A stretch of DNA of 56,113 nt from the NCBI GenBank assembly GCA_020628865.1, contig JAHDEJ010000035.1, positions 1 to 56,113 on the forward strand, written 5' to 3'. The stretch is from Acidimicrobiales bacterium. GTDB taxonomy: Bacteria; Actinomycetota; Acidimicrobiia; Acidimicrobiales; SHLQ01. The notes under the pieces were generated by a model that worked only from the letters and a program-made list of their open reading frames with translations, ran no database searches and was not told the DNA's origin. Position 1 is the stretch's first letter; every line of letters begins with the position of its first letter. Below are positions 7,836 through 15,957 of the stretch, in pieces. Made by a program: the position numbers and the translations under genes.

Positions 7836-8993
7836 TCAGGTGGGTGCGAACGAGCCTGAGCAGGCGTTGTCGTAGATGGCAGCTGCGAGATCGTGGGTGA
7901 ACGGCACCGGGTTGCCACCTGCCGACGGATCGAGGACGGCCGCCGCTGCGATGTCGTCGGTTGCATCGGCGTCAACGCCCAGCTCGACAAGGTCGTTCGG
8001 CACGTCGAATGTCGTGCGTAGCTCGAGCACTCGTTCCAGGAAGCCGTCGAAGCCTCCCTCGATCCCGACGTAGGCCGCGACCCGATCGAGCGTGACCTCC
8101 ACCGCCGGCCGGTTCGCGTGGAGGACGTATGGCATCAGGACGGCATTCGTCATCCCATGGTGGGTGTCGAATCGTGCGCCGATCGGATGTGCGAGCGCAT
8201 GCATCCCGCCCAGCCCCTTCTGGAACGCGACGGCCCCCATCGCCGCAGCCGCCATCATCTGTGTACGACTGTCGAGGTCTCCCGGATCGTCCACCACACG
8301 CGGCAGGTGATCGAGCACGAGCCGCACACCCTCGAGACCGATGCCGTGTGCCATCGGGTGATAGCCGGGAGCGCACAGCGCCTCGAGCGAATGCGACAAC
8401 GCATCCATGCCCGTTCCGACCGTGAGGATGCGGGGCAGTGCGATCGTGAGTTCGGGGTCGCAGAGCACCGCCACCGGGAGCATCTTCGGGTGGAACAGGA
8501 TGACCTTCCGTTGCTCCGACTCATGAGTGACCACGCCCGCCCGACCGACCTCGCTCCCCGTGCCCGCCGTTGTCGGCACGGCGATCACGGGCGCGATTCC
8601 GGCGGGATCCGCACGCGTCCAGTTGTCGCCCACGTCCTCGAACGACCACAGCGGAAGCGTCTGCCCGGCTTGGAAGGCGATCAGCTTTCCGCAGTCGAGC
8701 GCCGAGCCGCCGCCCACGGCAATCACGCCGTCGTGGCTACCGGAGCGAAACGCCTCCACCCCAACCTCGATGTTCTCCCCCATCGGGTTCGGCCGCACGT
8801 CGCTGAACACGGCGACGTGCTCACCGATGGCTCGAAGCACCCGACCGAACGAGTCGAGCTCCCGCATGCCGGGATCGGTGACGATCAGCGGGTTCGTGAT
8901 CCCGTGCCCGGCGCAGGTGGCGGCCAGCTCCTCGATGCAACCGGCCCCAATCCGCATCGCGGTGGGAAACGACCATGTCGTCGAACCTGCCAT
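7836..8993 (-). CDS. Iron-containing (group III) alcohol dehydrogenase
   Basis: A 385-residue protein of the Fe-ADH superfamily. An N-terminal nucleotide-binding half carries GGGSALDCGKLIAF (about residues 95-108). A C-terminal metal half carries HALAHPIGARFDTHHG (about residues 260-275), where two histidines spaced as AHPIGAxFxxxHG and an upstream Asp-x3-His pair bind iron or zinc. Such enzymes reduce aldehydes or oxidise alcohols, including 4-hydroxybutyrate and methanol-type substrates. The ATG at 8993 is preceded by GGGAGGAG; a longer frame to 9038 lacks such a site. The final residues end in NACSGSFAPT. Confidence 0.87.
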   Translation of the reverse strand: MAGSTTWSFPTAMRIGAGCIEELAATCAGHGITNPLIVTDPGMRELDSFGRVLRAIGEHVAVFSDVRPNPMGENIEVGVEAFRSGSHDGVIAVGGGSALDCGKLIAFQAGQTLPLWSFEDVGDNWTRADPAGIAPVIAVPTTAGTGSEVGRAGVVTHESEQRKVILFHPKMLPVAVLCDPELTIALPRILTVGTGMDALSHSLEALCAPGYHPMAHGIGLEGVRLVLDHLPRVVDDPGDLDSRTQMMAAAAMGAVAFQKGLGGMHALAHPIGARFDTHHGMTNAVLMPYVLHANRPAVEVTLDRVAAYVGIEGGFDGFLERVLELRTTFDVPNDLVELGVDADATDDIAAAAVLDPSAGGNPVPFTHDLAAAIYDNACSGSFAPT

Positions 8994-9068
8994 CGCCACT
9001 CCTCCCCGGACGCACCGAGACGATGCGACTGCGGACATGTTGACACGAACTTGCTAGCCTCGGCCGCC

Positions 9069-9836
9069 ATGGAATGGCTCTCTGATCCCGAAGCCTGGAG
9101 CGCGCTCGTCGCCCTCCTGGCACTCGAAATCGTCCTCGGCGTGGACAACGTCGTGTTCATCTCGATCCTGGCGAACAAGCTCCCCGAGGAGGAGCAGGAC
9201 AAGGCCCGTCGCACGGGCATCCTCGCAGCCGGTGGCATGCGCGTCCTCCTGTTGCTCGCGATCGGCTGGATCATCACCCTCGAAGAGGAACTCTTCGAGG
9301 TGTTCGGTAAGGGCTTCAGCGGCAAGGACCTGATCCTGCTCGCCGGTGGCTTCTTCCTGATCTGGAAGGCGACGAAGGAGATCCATCACAAACTCGAGGG
9401 CGAGGACGAACACCAGGAAGCCAAGGTGGCGGCCACGTTCGGTGCCGTCATCGCCCAGGTGATGCTGCTCGACCTCGTGTTCTCGATCGACTCGGTCATC
9501 ACGGCGGTCGGCATGACCGACGTCGTCCCCGTCATGGTGATCGCCATCCTCACCGCCGTCGTGATCATGCTCGTCGCGTCGGGCGGCATCTACCGCTTCG
9601 TGAACAACCATCCGTCGGTCAAGGTGTTGGCGCTCGCCTTCCTCCTGTTGATCGGCGTGACGCTGATCGCCGAGGGCTTCGGCGAGAAGATCCCGAAGGG
9701 CTACGTGTACGCCGCGATGGCGTTCTCGATCTTCGTCGAGGTGCTGAACATCGGCGTCCGTCGCAAGACCAAGGAACCGGTCACGCTCCACGAGAAGATG
9801 ACGCCGGACCCCGATTCGGAGTACGCCAAGTCCTGA
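9069..9836 (+). CDS. terC: TerC family integral membrane protein
   Basis: A 255-residue membrane protein with seven or so hydrophobic segments. It has the TerC signatures: acidic residues embedded in membrane segments, LEIVLGVDNVVFIS near residues 19-32 and LLDLVFSIDSVITAVGMTD near 138-156. TerC proteins are linked to tellurite resistance and, in better-studied cases, to metal (manganese) export or cotranslational metalation of exoenzymes. The ATG at 9069 starts right at the first hydrophobic segment. It is the first plus-strand gene after ten minus-strand genes and converges on the cysteine synthase homologue. Confidence 0.92.
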   Translation: MEWLSDPEAWSALVALLALEIVLGVDNVVFISILANKLPEEEQDKARRTGILAAGGMRVLLLLAIGWIITLEEELFEVFGKGFSGKDLILLAGGFFLIWKATKEIHHKLEGEDEHQEAKVAATFGAVIAQVMLLDLVFSIDSVITAVGMTDVVPVMVIAILTAVVIMLVASGGIYRFVNNHPSVKVLALAFLLLIGVTLIAEGFGEKIPKGYVYAAMAFSIFVEVLNIGVRRKTKEPVTLHEKMTPDPDSEYAKS

Positions 9837-9859
9837 TCCTCCCTCCGGGCAGGATCAGG
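9832..9859. terminator. Bidirectional stem-loop between terC and the cysteine synthase homologue
   Basis: CCTGATCCT (9832-9840) and AGGATCAGG (9851-9859) form a perfect 9-bp stem around a 10-base loop. The stem spans the stop codons of two converging genes, so it can serve both directions. There is no T-rich tail, as is usual in this kind of genome. Confidence 0.55.
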
Positions 9860-10748
9860 TCGCCCCGCAGGCGGCTGGAGCCGCCAGTTCTGCCCACGGC
9901 GCTCCCGACAGATACTTCCAACCGGCGTCCGGCAGCACGGTGACCGCGCGTCCGCCGTGTGCAGACAGATGGTTCACGGCTGCACGGAGGATCGCACCGG
10001 ACGAGGTCCCGACGAAGTGCCCCTCCGTCTGCATGACCTCGTGCACCATCTCGACAGCGTCACCCTTGCGTACCTCGTGGCGATCGGTCACGAGCCCGAA
10101 GTCGGCCACGGGCGGCTGGAAGGGGTCTGACTGGCTGCGCATGCCGCTGATCGGGTCGTCGACGAACTCCTCCACGGAATGCACACGAATGTCGGGATGG
10201 CGCTTTCGCAGCCCCCGGCTGACACCGGTGAGGGTGCCGCCGGTGCCATAGGCACAGAAGACGTGCTCCGGTGGCTCGTCGAGCGGCCAGTCCCGGATGA
10301 TCTCGAGCGCCGTCCCGAACTCATGTGCCTCCGGGTTCCCCGGATTGCCGTACTGGTAACACATGTAGCCCTCGCCGGCATCGACGAGGGACTTCGCCAT
10401 CTCGATCGACTCGTTCGGGCCGCCATCCACCTCGACCAGTTGGGCCCCGTACGCCCGGAGAAGTTGCTTTCGTTCGGGTGTGGAGTTCGCCGGAAGGCAG
10501 ATGGTCATCGGATGTCCGTTGAGCAGTGCGAGGCGGGCGAGTCCGATACCGGTGTTACCGGACGTGGACTCGATCAACGGCATGCCGGCCGTGAGGAGCC
10601 CGGCTTGGCGGGCATTCTGGAACATGAACCACGCAGCCCGGTCCTTGATGGATCCGGTCGGGTTGTGCCATTCGAGTTTCGCGAAGAGCCGGGTACCCGT
10701 CGGCGCCAATGCGTGCAGTTCGACGAGTGGGGTGTTGCCTGGGGTCAT
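9855..10748 (-). CDS. PLP-dependent cysteine synthase family protein
   Basis: A 297-residue fold-type II PLP enzyme. The Schiff-base lysine lies in NPTGSIKDRAAW (about residue 33), the PLP-phosphate/substrate loop is STSGNTGIG (about 60), and the second phosphate loop is the GTGGT of YGTGGTLTG. A GTSSGAIL motif is near 250. O-acetylserine, phosphoserine and sulfhydrylase homologues share this layout, so the sulfur donor and acceptor are open. The ATG at 10748 has a GAGAGG about 10 bases upstream. It stands alone on the minus strand, converging on terC. Confidence 0.82.
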   Translation of the reverse strand: MTPGNTPLVELHALAPTGTRLFAKLEWHNPTGSIKDRAAWFMFQNARQAGLLTAGMPLIESTSGNTGIGLARLALLNGHPMTICLPANSTPERKQLLRAYGAQLVEVDGGPNESIEMAKSLVDAGEGYMCYQYGNPGNPEAHEFGTALEIIRDWPLDEPPEHVFCAYGTGGTLTGVSRGLRKRHPDIRVHSVEEFVDDPISGMRSQSDPFQPPVADFGLVTDRHEVRKGDAVEMVHEVMQTEGHFVGTSSGAILRAAVNHLSAHGGRAVTVLPDAGWKYLSGAPWAELAAPAACGAT

Positions 10749-10875
10749 CGAGTCGTGCCTCTCGTCGCGTGCGTTGCGGCGCAAGGCGCCTGCTCCTGCA
10801 ACCGGGTCGGCCCGGCGTGCATTCCAGCGATCACCGGTTCCCCACAGTGTCGCTGTGTTGGGGATTTGTGGTCGC

Positions 10876-11865
10876 TCAATCGTCGGACTGATTGAGGGCT
10901 GCGGCGTCCTTCATCGCGTCCTCGCCCTTCTTCCACAGGTTGCCCTGCCAGAGCTCCTCGAGGCCGGTCTCGCCGGACGCCCCCGGCGTCGTCAGATAGT
11001 CGTAGTAGGCGGTGGGTTTGCGACCGGTCAGGTTGTAGAAGTCCGGGCTGCACCGGCAGTAGAAGCCGTTGGACAGGTATTCGAAGAACTCGGCCCGAGT
11101 GCTGCCGAAGTCCGCTTCGAAGTCCTCCATGGTCTGCGCCCGGTACTCGAGTTCCTTGCCCATCGCCCGACCGAGGTCGGCGGCGATCTCCGTCATGGTC
11201 TGGGGTTCGGGACCGGTCAGGTCGTAGAACTTGTCGCCGTGCCGTTCGGGTCCTTCGGAGAGGACCACGGCCGCCGCTGCGGCAATGTCTCGGGTGGCGA
11301 CGAAGGAGTTGCGGGCATTGCCGAGTGGGTTGCTGAACCACCCTTCCGAATCGATGGTCTCGCAGTCCGTCTTCAGCAGGTGGTTCATGAAGAAGTTGTT
11401 CCGGAGCACGGTGACCGTGAGCCCGGCGTCGATCAGGGCCTTCTCGCCCCACCAGTAGTGCTGCAACATCAGTGGAATTCCGGCGCCTTCACGGGATGCG
11501 TGCTTCGACGAGTCGTACGAGGCGGTGTTGGTGTCGGCACCCATGCAGCTGACGCGTACGACGTGGTGGATCTGCTCCTTGCGTCGGCCGAGCTCCTCAC
11601 AGAACGCGAGGTGGCCCTCCAACATCGGGTCGAGCGACGCGGAGTAGACGGCGCTGACGCCGTCGAGGGCGGGGCCCCAGGTCTCCGCATCGTGGAGGTC
11701 GAATTGGACGATCTCGTGCGCTCCAAGGGAGCTGAGGGACTCCCGATTGTCCGGATTGAACGAACATGCCCGAACCGTGAACCCGCCGTCTGCGGCCAGC
11801 AGCGCAACGAGTTCCTTTCCGATTCGGCCGGTGGCGGAGGTGATCAGGACAACAGGCTTGGACAC
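10876..11865 (-). CDS. NmrA-like NAD(P)-binding protein
   Basis: A 329-residue atypical short-chain dehydrogenase. The N-terminal strand-turn-helix VVLITSATGRIGKELV has the ATGxxG nucleotide-binding motif of NmrA/quinone oxidoreductase-2 types. The active-site Tyr-x3-Lys of classical SDRs is not evident, although a SYDSSKHASREG segment near residue 120 is positioned like one. Substrate and partner are unknown. The start is a GTG at 11865, 24 bp from the divergent start of the acyl-CoA dehydrogenase, so the two promoters must overlap. Confidence 0.75.
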   Translation of the reverse strand: MSKPVVLITSATGRIGKELVALLAADGGFTVRACSFNPDNRESLSSLGAHEIVQFDLHDAETWGPALDGVSAVYSASLDPMLEGHLAFCEELGRRKEQIHHVVRVSCMGADTNTASYDSSKHASREGAGIPLMLQHYWWGEKALIDAGLTVTVLRNNFFMNHLLKTDCETIDSEGWFSNPLGNARNSFVATRDIAAAAAVVLSEGPERHGDKFYDLTGPEPQTMTEIAADLGRAMGKELEYRAQTMEDFEADFGSTRAEFFEYLSNGFYCRCSPDFYNLTGRKPTAYYDYLTTPGASGETGLEELWQGNLWKKGEDAMKDAAALNQSDD

Positions 11866-11889
11866 GGGGCCGATAGTACTGTCCGGGGC

Positions 11890-13008
11890 GTGGATGCCTT
11901 TCGATCCGAGGTCACCGATTTCCTGGCCCGTTCGATCGACGACGGTGTTGCCTGCCCGGCGTTCGGGGCGATCCTTCCACCGGAGCTTCACGACCGGGCC
12001 CGACGCTGGCAGGCGGAGATCGCCGCGCACGGATTCGCCGGGCTGCACTGGCCCTCCGAGTGCGGCGGGCGTGGCCTCGGTGCGGAGTACACGGCGATCT
12101 GGTTCGAGGAGTGTGCCCGGGCCGATGTGGCTCCGTACCTCAACCTTCAGGGCATCGTTCTCGCCGGCGAGGCGATCCTCCGAGCGGGGACGCCTGCGCA
12201 GAAGGCCGAGCATCTTCACGCCACGCTCACGGGCGAGACGCTGTGGTGCCAGCTGTTCAGCGAGCCCGAGGCGGGATCGGATCTGGCATCGCTTCGCACC
12301 TCGGCTGTGGCCGACGGCGAACGCTTCCTCGTGAACGGCCAGAAGGTGTGGTCGTCGAATGCCCAGTACGCCGACATGGCGATCCTCATGGCGAGAACCG
12401 ACCCGGACGCGCCCCCGCATCGCGGCATCACGTTCTTCCTCCTCGACATGTCGCTCCCGGGCATCGACGTTCGGCCCATCACACAGATGACCGGCGACCA
12501 GGAGTTCTGCGAGGTGTTCCTCACGGACGTCGAGATTCCCGCCGACGCCGTCCTTGGCGGTCGAGAGAACGGCTGGGCCGTCGCCATGAACGTGTTGATC
12601 GACGAGCGCGGTTCGTTCGATGAGGCGGGAGCCATCAGCCTCGAGCGCGAGATCGATGCGCTCAGCAGCCACGACCTCGGTGACGACGCGATCGCCGTCG
12701 ATCACGTGGCCGGCCTCATGGGCGAGGGCCGCGCCCTGATGGCGCTCCTTCAGCGCGTCGGGGCAGACCCGACGATGGCGCCCGCGGCAAAGCTGCTTCG
12801 TACCGAGCTCAGCGTCGACCTTCAGCAGCTGCACGCGTCGGTTCGCGGCGCCGAGGCGATGCTGGCCGGCGACGCAACGACAGCGATGCTCTACGCCGCC
12901 GGTATGCGGCTCGCCGGTGGCACGAGCGAGATCCAGCGGAACATCATCGCCGAACGCCTGCTCGGACTCCCGAAGGAGCCACGGTCGCCCACGAATGGCG
13001 CCGGCTAG
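11890..13008 (+). CDS. Acyl-CoA dehydrogenase family protein
   Basis: A 372-residue flavoprotein. The FAD/substrate middle-domain signature CQLFSEPEAGSDLASLRT is near residues 120-137. It is followed by LVNGQKVWSSNAQYAD and, at the C-terminus, AGGTSEIQRNIIAERLLGLP, which is typical of the family. Members oxidise acyl-CoA to enoyl-CoA and pass electrons to ETF. The C-terminal domain is on the short side and resembles steroid-side-chain and related actinobacterial ACADs that work as heteromers, so activity alone is not certain. The start is a GTG at 11890 with no strong ribosome site. It divides a 24-bp divergent gap with the NmrA gene and overlaps the next, convergent gene by 4 bp. Confidence 0.85.
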   Translation: MDAFRSEVTDFLARSIDDGVACPAFGAILPPELHDRARRWQAEIAAHGFAGLHWPSECGGRGLGAEYTAIWFEECARADVAPYLNLQGIVLAGEAILRAGTPAQKAEHLHATLTGETLWCQLFSEPEAGSDLASLRTSAVADGERFLVNGQKVWSSNAQYADMAILMARTDPDAPPHRGITFFLLDMSLPGIDVRPITQMTGDQEFCEVFLTDVEIPADAVLGGRENGWAVAMNVLIDERGSFDEAGAISLEREIDALSSHDLGDDAIAVDHVAGLMGEGRALMALLQRVGADPTMAPAAKLLRTELSVDLQQLHASVRGAEAMLAGDATTAMLYAAGMRLAGGTSEIQRNIIAERLLGLPKEPRSPTNGAG

Positions 13009-14054
13009 CGGTCGAGTTCGTCGACGACCGTGATGCCCGGCGGCTGACGGCCATCCATTGCGGCCAGCGCGGCGCCCACCTCGGACAGCGGGATTCGACC
13101 GGTCACCAGGCGTCCGGGTTGGAGCTCCCCGCTCGCGACCAGCTGCATCAGCGGCGCAAAGCCCGAGGCATCCAGCCCACGCATGCCATGGATGCTGAGC
13201 TGGCGGGCGTAGACGAGATCGAGCAGCTGGAGAGGAACGGTCGTGTTCGACCCGACCGGCATGCCGACCTGCACGTGGCGTCCGAGCTTTCGGAGGGAAC
13301 GAAGCGAGTTCTCGAACGTCGCCTGCACGCCCAGGGCGTCGAGCGACACGTGCGCACCACCGCCGGTGGCGTCGCGCACCATCTCGGCAACGTCGTCGTA
13401 CTCATTGGCGTCAACCACGACGTCGGCGCCAAGTGGAGCGGCCATCGTGAGCGCGTCCGCGCTCACATCGATCGCCACGGTCCGTGCGCCCAGTGCCCGC
13501 GCGATCATCACCGCAGACAGTCCGACTCCGCCGGCCCCGTGAATGGCCAGCCATTCCCCCTCGCGCACGGCGCCGCGGTCGTGCAGGGCCCGCCACGCGG
13601 TCGTCACCCGGCACCCCATGCCCGCGGCCGAGACGAAGTCCATTTCGTCCGGCAGCGCGACCAGGTTGAAGTCGGCACGAGGCACGGCCACGAACTCGGC
13701 GAAGGCGCCCCACGCCGTGAATCCGATGACCTCCTGTCGATCACAAGCGGTCGCCTGGCCGCCGGTACAAGCGACACACGAACCGCACCCGAGGATGAAC
13801 GGCGCCGTCACCCGGTCACCGATGGTTGCGTGACGACAATCGGGGCCAACCTCGACGACCTCGCCGGCGAGCTCGTGCCCCATCACGTGTGGAAGTTCGA
13901 CGTCCGGGTCCGTGCCCTTCCACGCATGATGGTCCGAGCGGCACACCCCACACGCCCGAACGGCGACGACCACACCATCGGCCGGGCAGGCCGGGTCAGG
14001 CGCGTCGCTCAGCGGAACCGCTCCGTCGTACTCGTGCATCACCGCAGCCTTCAT
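13005..14054 (-). CDS. Zinc-dependent alcohol dehydrogenase (MDR family)
   Basis: A 349-residue medium-chain dehydrogenase. Catalytic zinc residues are Cys38 and His60-Glu61. The structural zinc set is complete at Cys90, Cys93, Cys96 and Cys104 (GCGSCVAC then TAC). The Rossmann motif is HGAGGVGLS. It is distinct in sequence from the other zinc dehydrogenase at 1941-3041 and resembles members that take aliphatic or cyclic alcohols. The ATG at 14054 is preferred to a TTG at 14069 because the family starts MKAAV. It converges with the acyl-CoA dehydrogenase and is divergent from the Rieske gene. Confidence 0.87.
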   Translation of the reverse strand: MKAAVMHEYDGAVPLSDAPDPACPADGVVVAVRACGVCRSDHHAWKGTDPDVELPHVMGHELAGEVVEVGPDCRHATIGDRVTAPFILGCGSCVACTGGQATACDRQEVIGFTAWGAFAEFVAVPRADFNLVALPDEMDFVSAAGMGCRVTTAWRALHDRGAVREGEWLAIHGAGGVGLSAVMIARALGARTVAIDVSADALTMAAPLGADVVVDANEYDDVAEMVRDATGGGAHVSLDALGVQATFENSLRSLRKLGRHVQVGMPVGSNTTVPLQLLDLVYARQLSIHGMRGLDASGFAPLMQLVASGELQPGRLVTGRIPLSEVGAALAAMDGRQPPGITVVDELDR

Positions 14055-14119
14055 GGCCGAAGTATCCAACCAACACGCACGCTCCCGCCAGCCCGGTGAC
14101 CCTCGGGTACTCTGACGCC

Positions 14120-15274
14120 ATGCGGACCACCGAGGAAGAGCGGTCGATCATTCGAGAGGTCTTGGACCTCGTCGCGGCCGGCACCACCCACATGCTGCCG
14201 GAGCCGATCAAGAACCCCGTGTCCAACTACACCGACCCGGAACGGCTCCAGCGAGAGATCGACGTCCTGTTTCGTACGTTCCCGCTTGCGGTCGCCCACA
14301 GCTCCGAGCTCGCCTCACCCGGAGACTTCGTGACGCACGACGACACCGGCGTTCCCATGCTCATCACTCGCGGAGACGACGGAACGGTCCGAGCCTTTCT
14401 GAACGTGTGCCGGCACCGCGGCGCCCGAGTCGAAGACCTGCCCTGCGGCAGCAACCGCCGGTTCACGTGCCCGTATCACGCCTGGACCTACGACCTCGAC
14501 GGCGAGCTGCGGGGCATGCCCCAACCATTCGGGTTCGATGGTGTCGACCGTGAGGACCGCGGACTCGTCGCCCTTCCCGCCTGGGAGCGGTTCGGGCTCG
14601 TTTGGGTGGTGCCGTCACCGCAGGAACGGGAGATCGACATCGATGGCTGGTTGGCACCGATGGCCGAACACCTCGACGGCCTCGATCTCGGCTCACACGT
14701 GGTCTTCCGGAAGTGGGCCTTGCACAAGGACATGAGCTGGCGGTTGGCGCTCGAGGGGTTTCAGGAGTCGTACCACTTCTGTTCCGCCCACCGACACACC
14801 GCCTGTTCCAACTACCTCGACAACCAGAGCCTCTGGCGCAACTACGAGCCCCACGTGCGCCACGCGGTGCCGCTCCCCCGCATCGAACAACTGCGTTCGC
14901 TTCCCGAGGAGGACTGGGACTACCGCTCGAACTTCATGACCCAGAACTACCTCTTTCCGGCCAACTTCGTGCAGGCCATGACGGACCACGTCTACATCCA
15001 CACGATCATTCCGACCGGTCCCGGAACCTGCGCATTCCACTGCACGATGCTGATTCCCGAGGCGCCGGCTACGGAGAAGGCGGAGCGCTACTGGGAGAAG
15101 AATCACGAAGTGGTCCGTGTGGTGTTCGACGAGGACTTCACCATCGGCGAAGGGATCCAGCGAGGCTTCGCCGCCGGCGCCAACGACGAGTTCGTGTTCG
15201 GGCGCTACGAGGTCGGGCTGCACCACGGACAGAAGGCCATCGACGACGCGCTCGCGGGCCGTATCGTCGTCTGA
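14120..15274 (+). CDS. Rieske non-heme iron oxygenase alpha subunit
   Basis: A 384-residue protein. The Rieske [2Fe-2S] ligands are in NVCRHRGARVE (Cys-x-His, about residue 96) and FTCPYHAWTYD (Cys-x2-His, about 116). The mononuclear iron site is EGFQESYHFCSAH near residues 212-224 (His-x4-His). The family hydroxylates or demethylates aromatics, steroids, betaines and carnitine. No reductase or ferredoxin gene is next to it, so electrons must come from elsewhere. The start is the ATG at 14120. It heads a plus-strand trio with a cupin and a P450, 56 and 66 bp apart. Confidence 0.88.
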   Translation: MRTTEEERSIIREVLDLVAAGTTHMLPEPIKNPVSNYTDPERLQREIDVLFRTFPLAVAHSSELASPGDFVTHDDTGVPMLITRGDDGTVRAFLNVCRHRGARVEDLPCGSNRRFTCPYHAWTYDLDGELRGMPQPFGFDGVDREDRGLVALPAWERFGLVWVVPSPQEREIDIDGWLAPMAEHLDGLDLGSHVVFRKWALHKDMSWRLALEGFQESYHFCSAHRHTACSNYLDNQSLWRNYEPHVRHAVPLPRIEQLRSLPEEDWDYRSNFMTQNYLFPANFVQAMTDHVYIHTIIPTGPGTCAFHCTMLIPEAPATEKAERYWEKNHEVVRVVFDEDFTIGEGIQRGFAAGANDEFVFGRYEVGLHHGQKAIDDALAGRIVV

Positions 15275-15330
15275 TCGCTGACCTGCGTTTGCTACGGTCC
15301 GGTTCAGCCGACCGCCCCGGAGCGACGCCC

Positions 15331-15891
15331 ATGCAAACACCTCCCACGCTCGATTCCTTCGTCGAGGCCTGCAAGCCGTTGGCCCGAACGCGGGACCACG
15401 AGGCCGTCTCCCGTCTTCTCGAGGACCTCATCGCAACGGCTGGGTTTGCGGACAGCATCCCGGCGTTCACCGACGTGGAAACATCCCCATTGGGATGGAC
15501 CTTGGGCGGCGAGCACGTGTGCCACAAGTCGGACGAACTGACCGTGATGATTCTCGACACGCTTCCGGGCGTGCTGCAGCCTCCGCACGACCACGAGATG
15601 CACGCCATCATCGGGGTCTTCGAAGGCCGTGAAGACCAGCGGTTCTTTGCCCGCAGCGCCGACGGTGTCACTCCCGCCTCAGGCCGGCCGCTCGAGGCCG
15701 GCGACGTGATGGTTCTGGGCGAACGGGCGATCCATGCCATCAGCTCCCCTGAAGGCCAGCCGGCTCGGGCGATCCATGTCTACTTCGGTGACATCTACGC
15801 GATCGATCGTTCGCTCTTCCACCCGGACACGCTCGAACCGCTGCCGTACACGGCCAGCAACTACGACGAGCTCTGCCGAGCCGACGGCTGA
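15331..15891 (+). CDS. Cysteine/thiol dioxygenase-like cupin
   Basis: A 186-residue single-cupin protein. The first cupin motif is PPHDHEMHAIIGVFEGRED (around residues 87-105) with two His ligands, and the third His is in ERAIHAISS near 140. This is the three-histidine pattern of cysteine- and mercaptopropionate-dioxygenases rather than the three-His-plus-Glu germin pattern. Such enzymes use Fe(II) and O2 to turn a thiol into a sulfinate. The start ATG at 15331 has GGAGCG upstream. The position between a Rieske oxygenase and a P450 suggests a shared pathway, but substrate and order are not readable. Confidence 0.65.
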   Translation: MQTPPTLDSFVEACKPLARTRDHEAVSRLLEDLIATAGFADSIPAFTDVETSPLGWTLGGEHVCHKSDELTVMILDTLPGVLQPPHDHEMHAIIGVFEGREDQRFFARSADGVTPASGRPLEAGDVMVLGERAIHAISSPEGQPARAIHVYFGDIYAIDRSLFHPDTLEPLPYTASNYDELCRADG

Positions 15892-15957
15892 ACCCATCGC
15901 GGTTTTCCGTGGCGACCCCCATGCGCCACACTGGACATACAACGTAAGGGGGCCAGG

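Noticed and set aside
8118-9068. Plus-strand open extension in front of terC
   Set aside because: It is antisense to the iron alcohol dehydrogenase and has no hydrophobic or family character. TerC begins at 9069.
10480-11889. A long plus-strand frame upstream of the acyl-CoA dehydrogenase, in phase with it
   Set aside because: It runs antisense through the cysteine synthase homologue and NmrA genes, which have clear motifs. High GC leaves frames open; the enzyme begins at 11890.
11866-12834. Minus-strand extension upstream of the NmrA protein
   Set aside because: It is antisense to the acyl-CoA dehydrogenase, with no fold-like pattern before the GTG at 11865.
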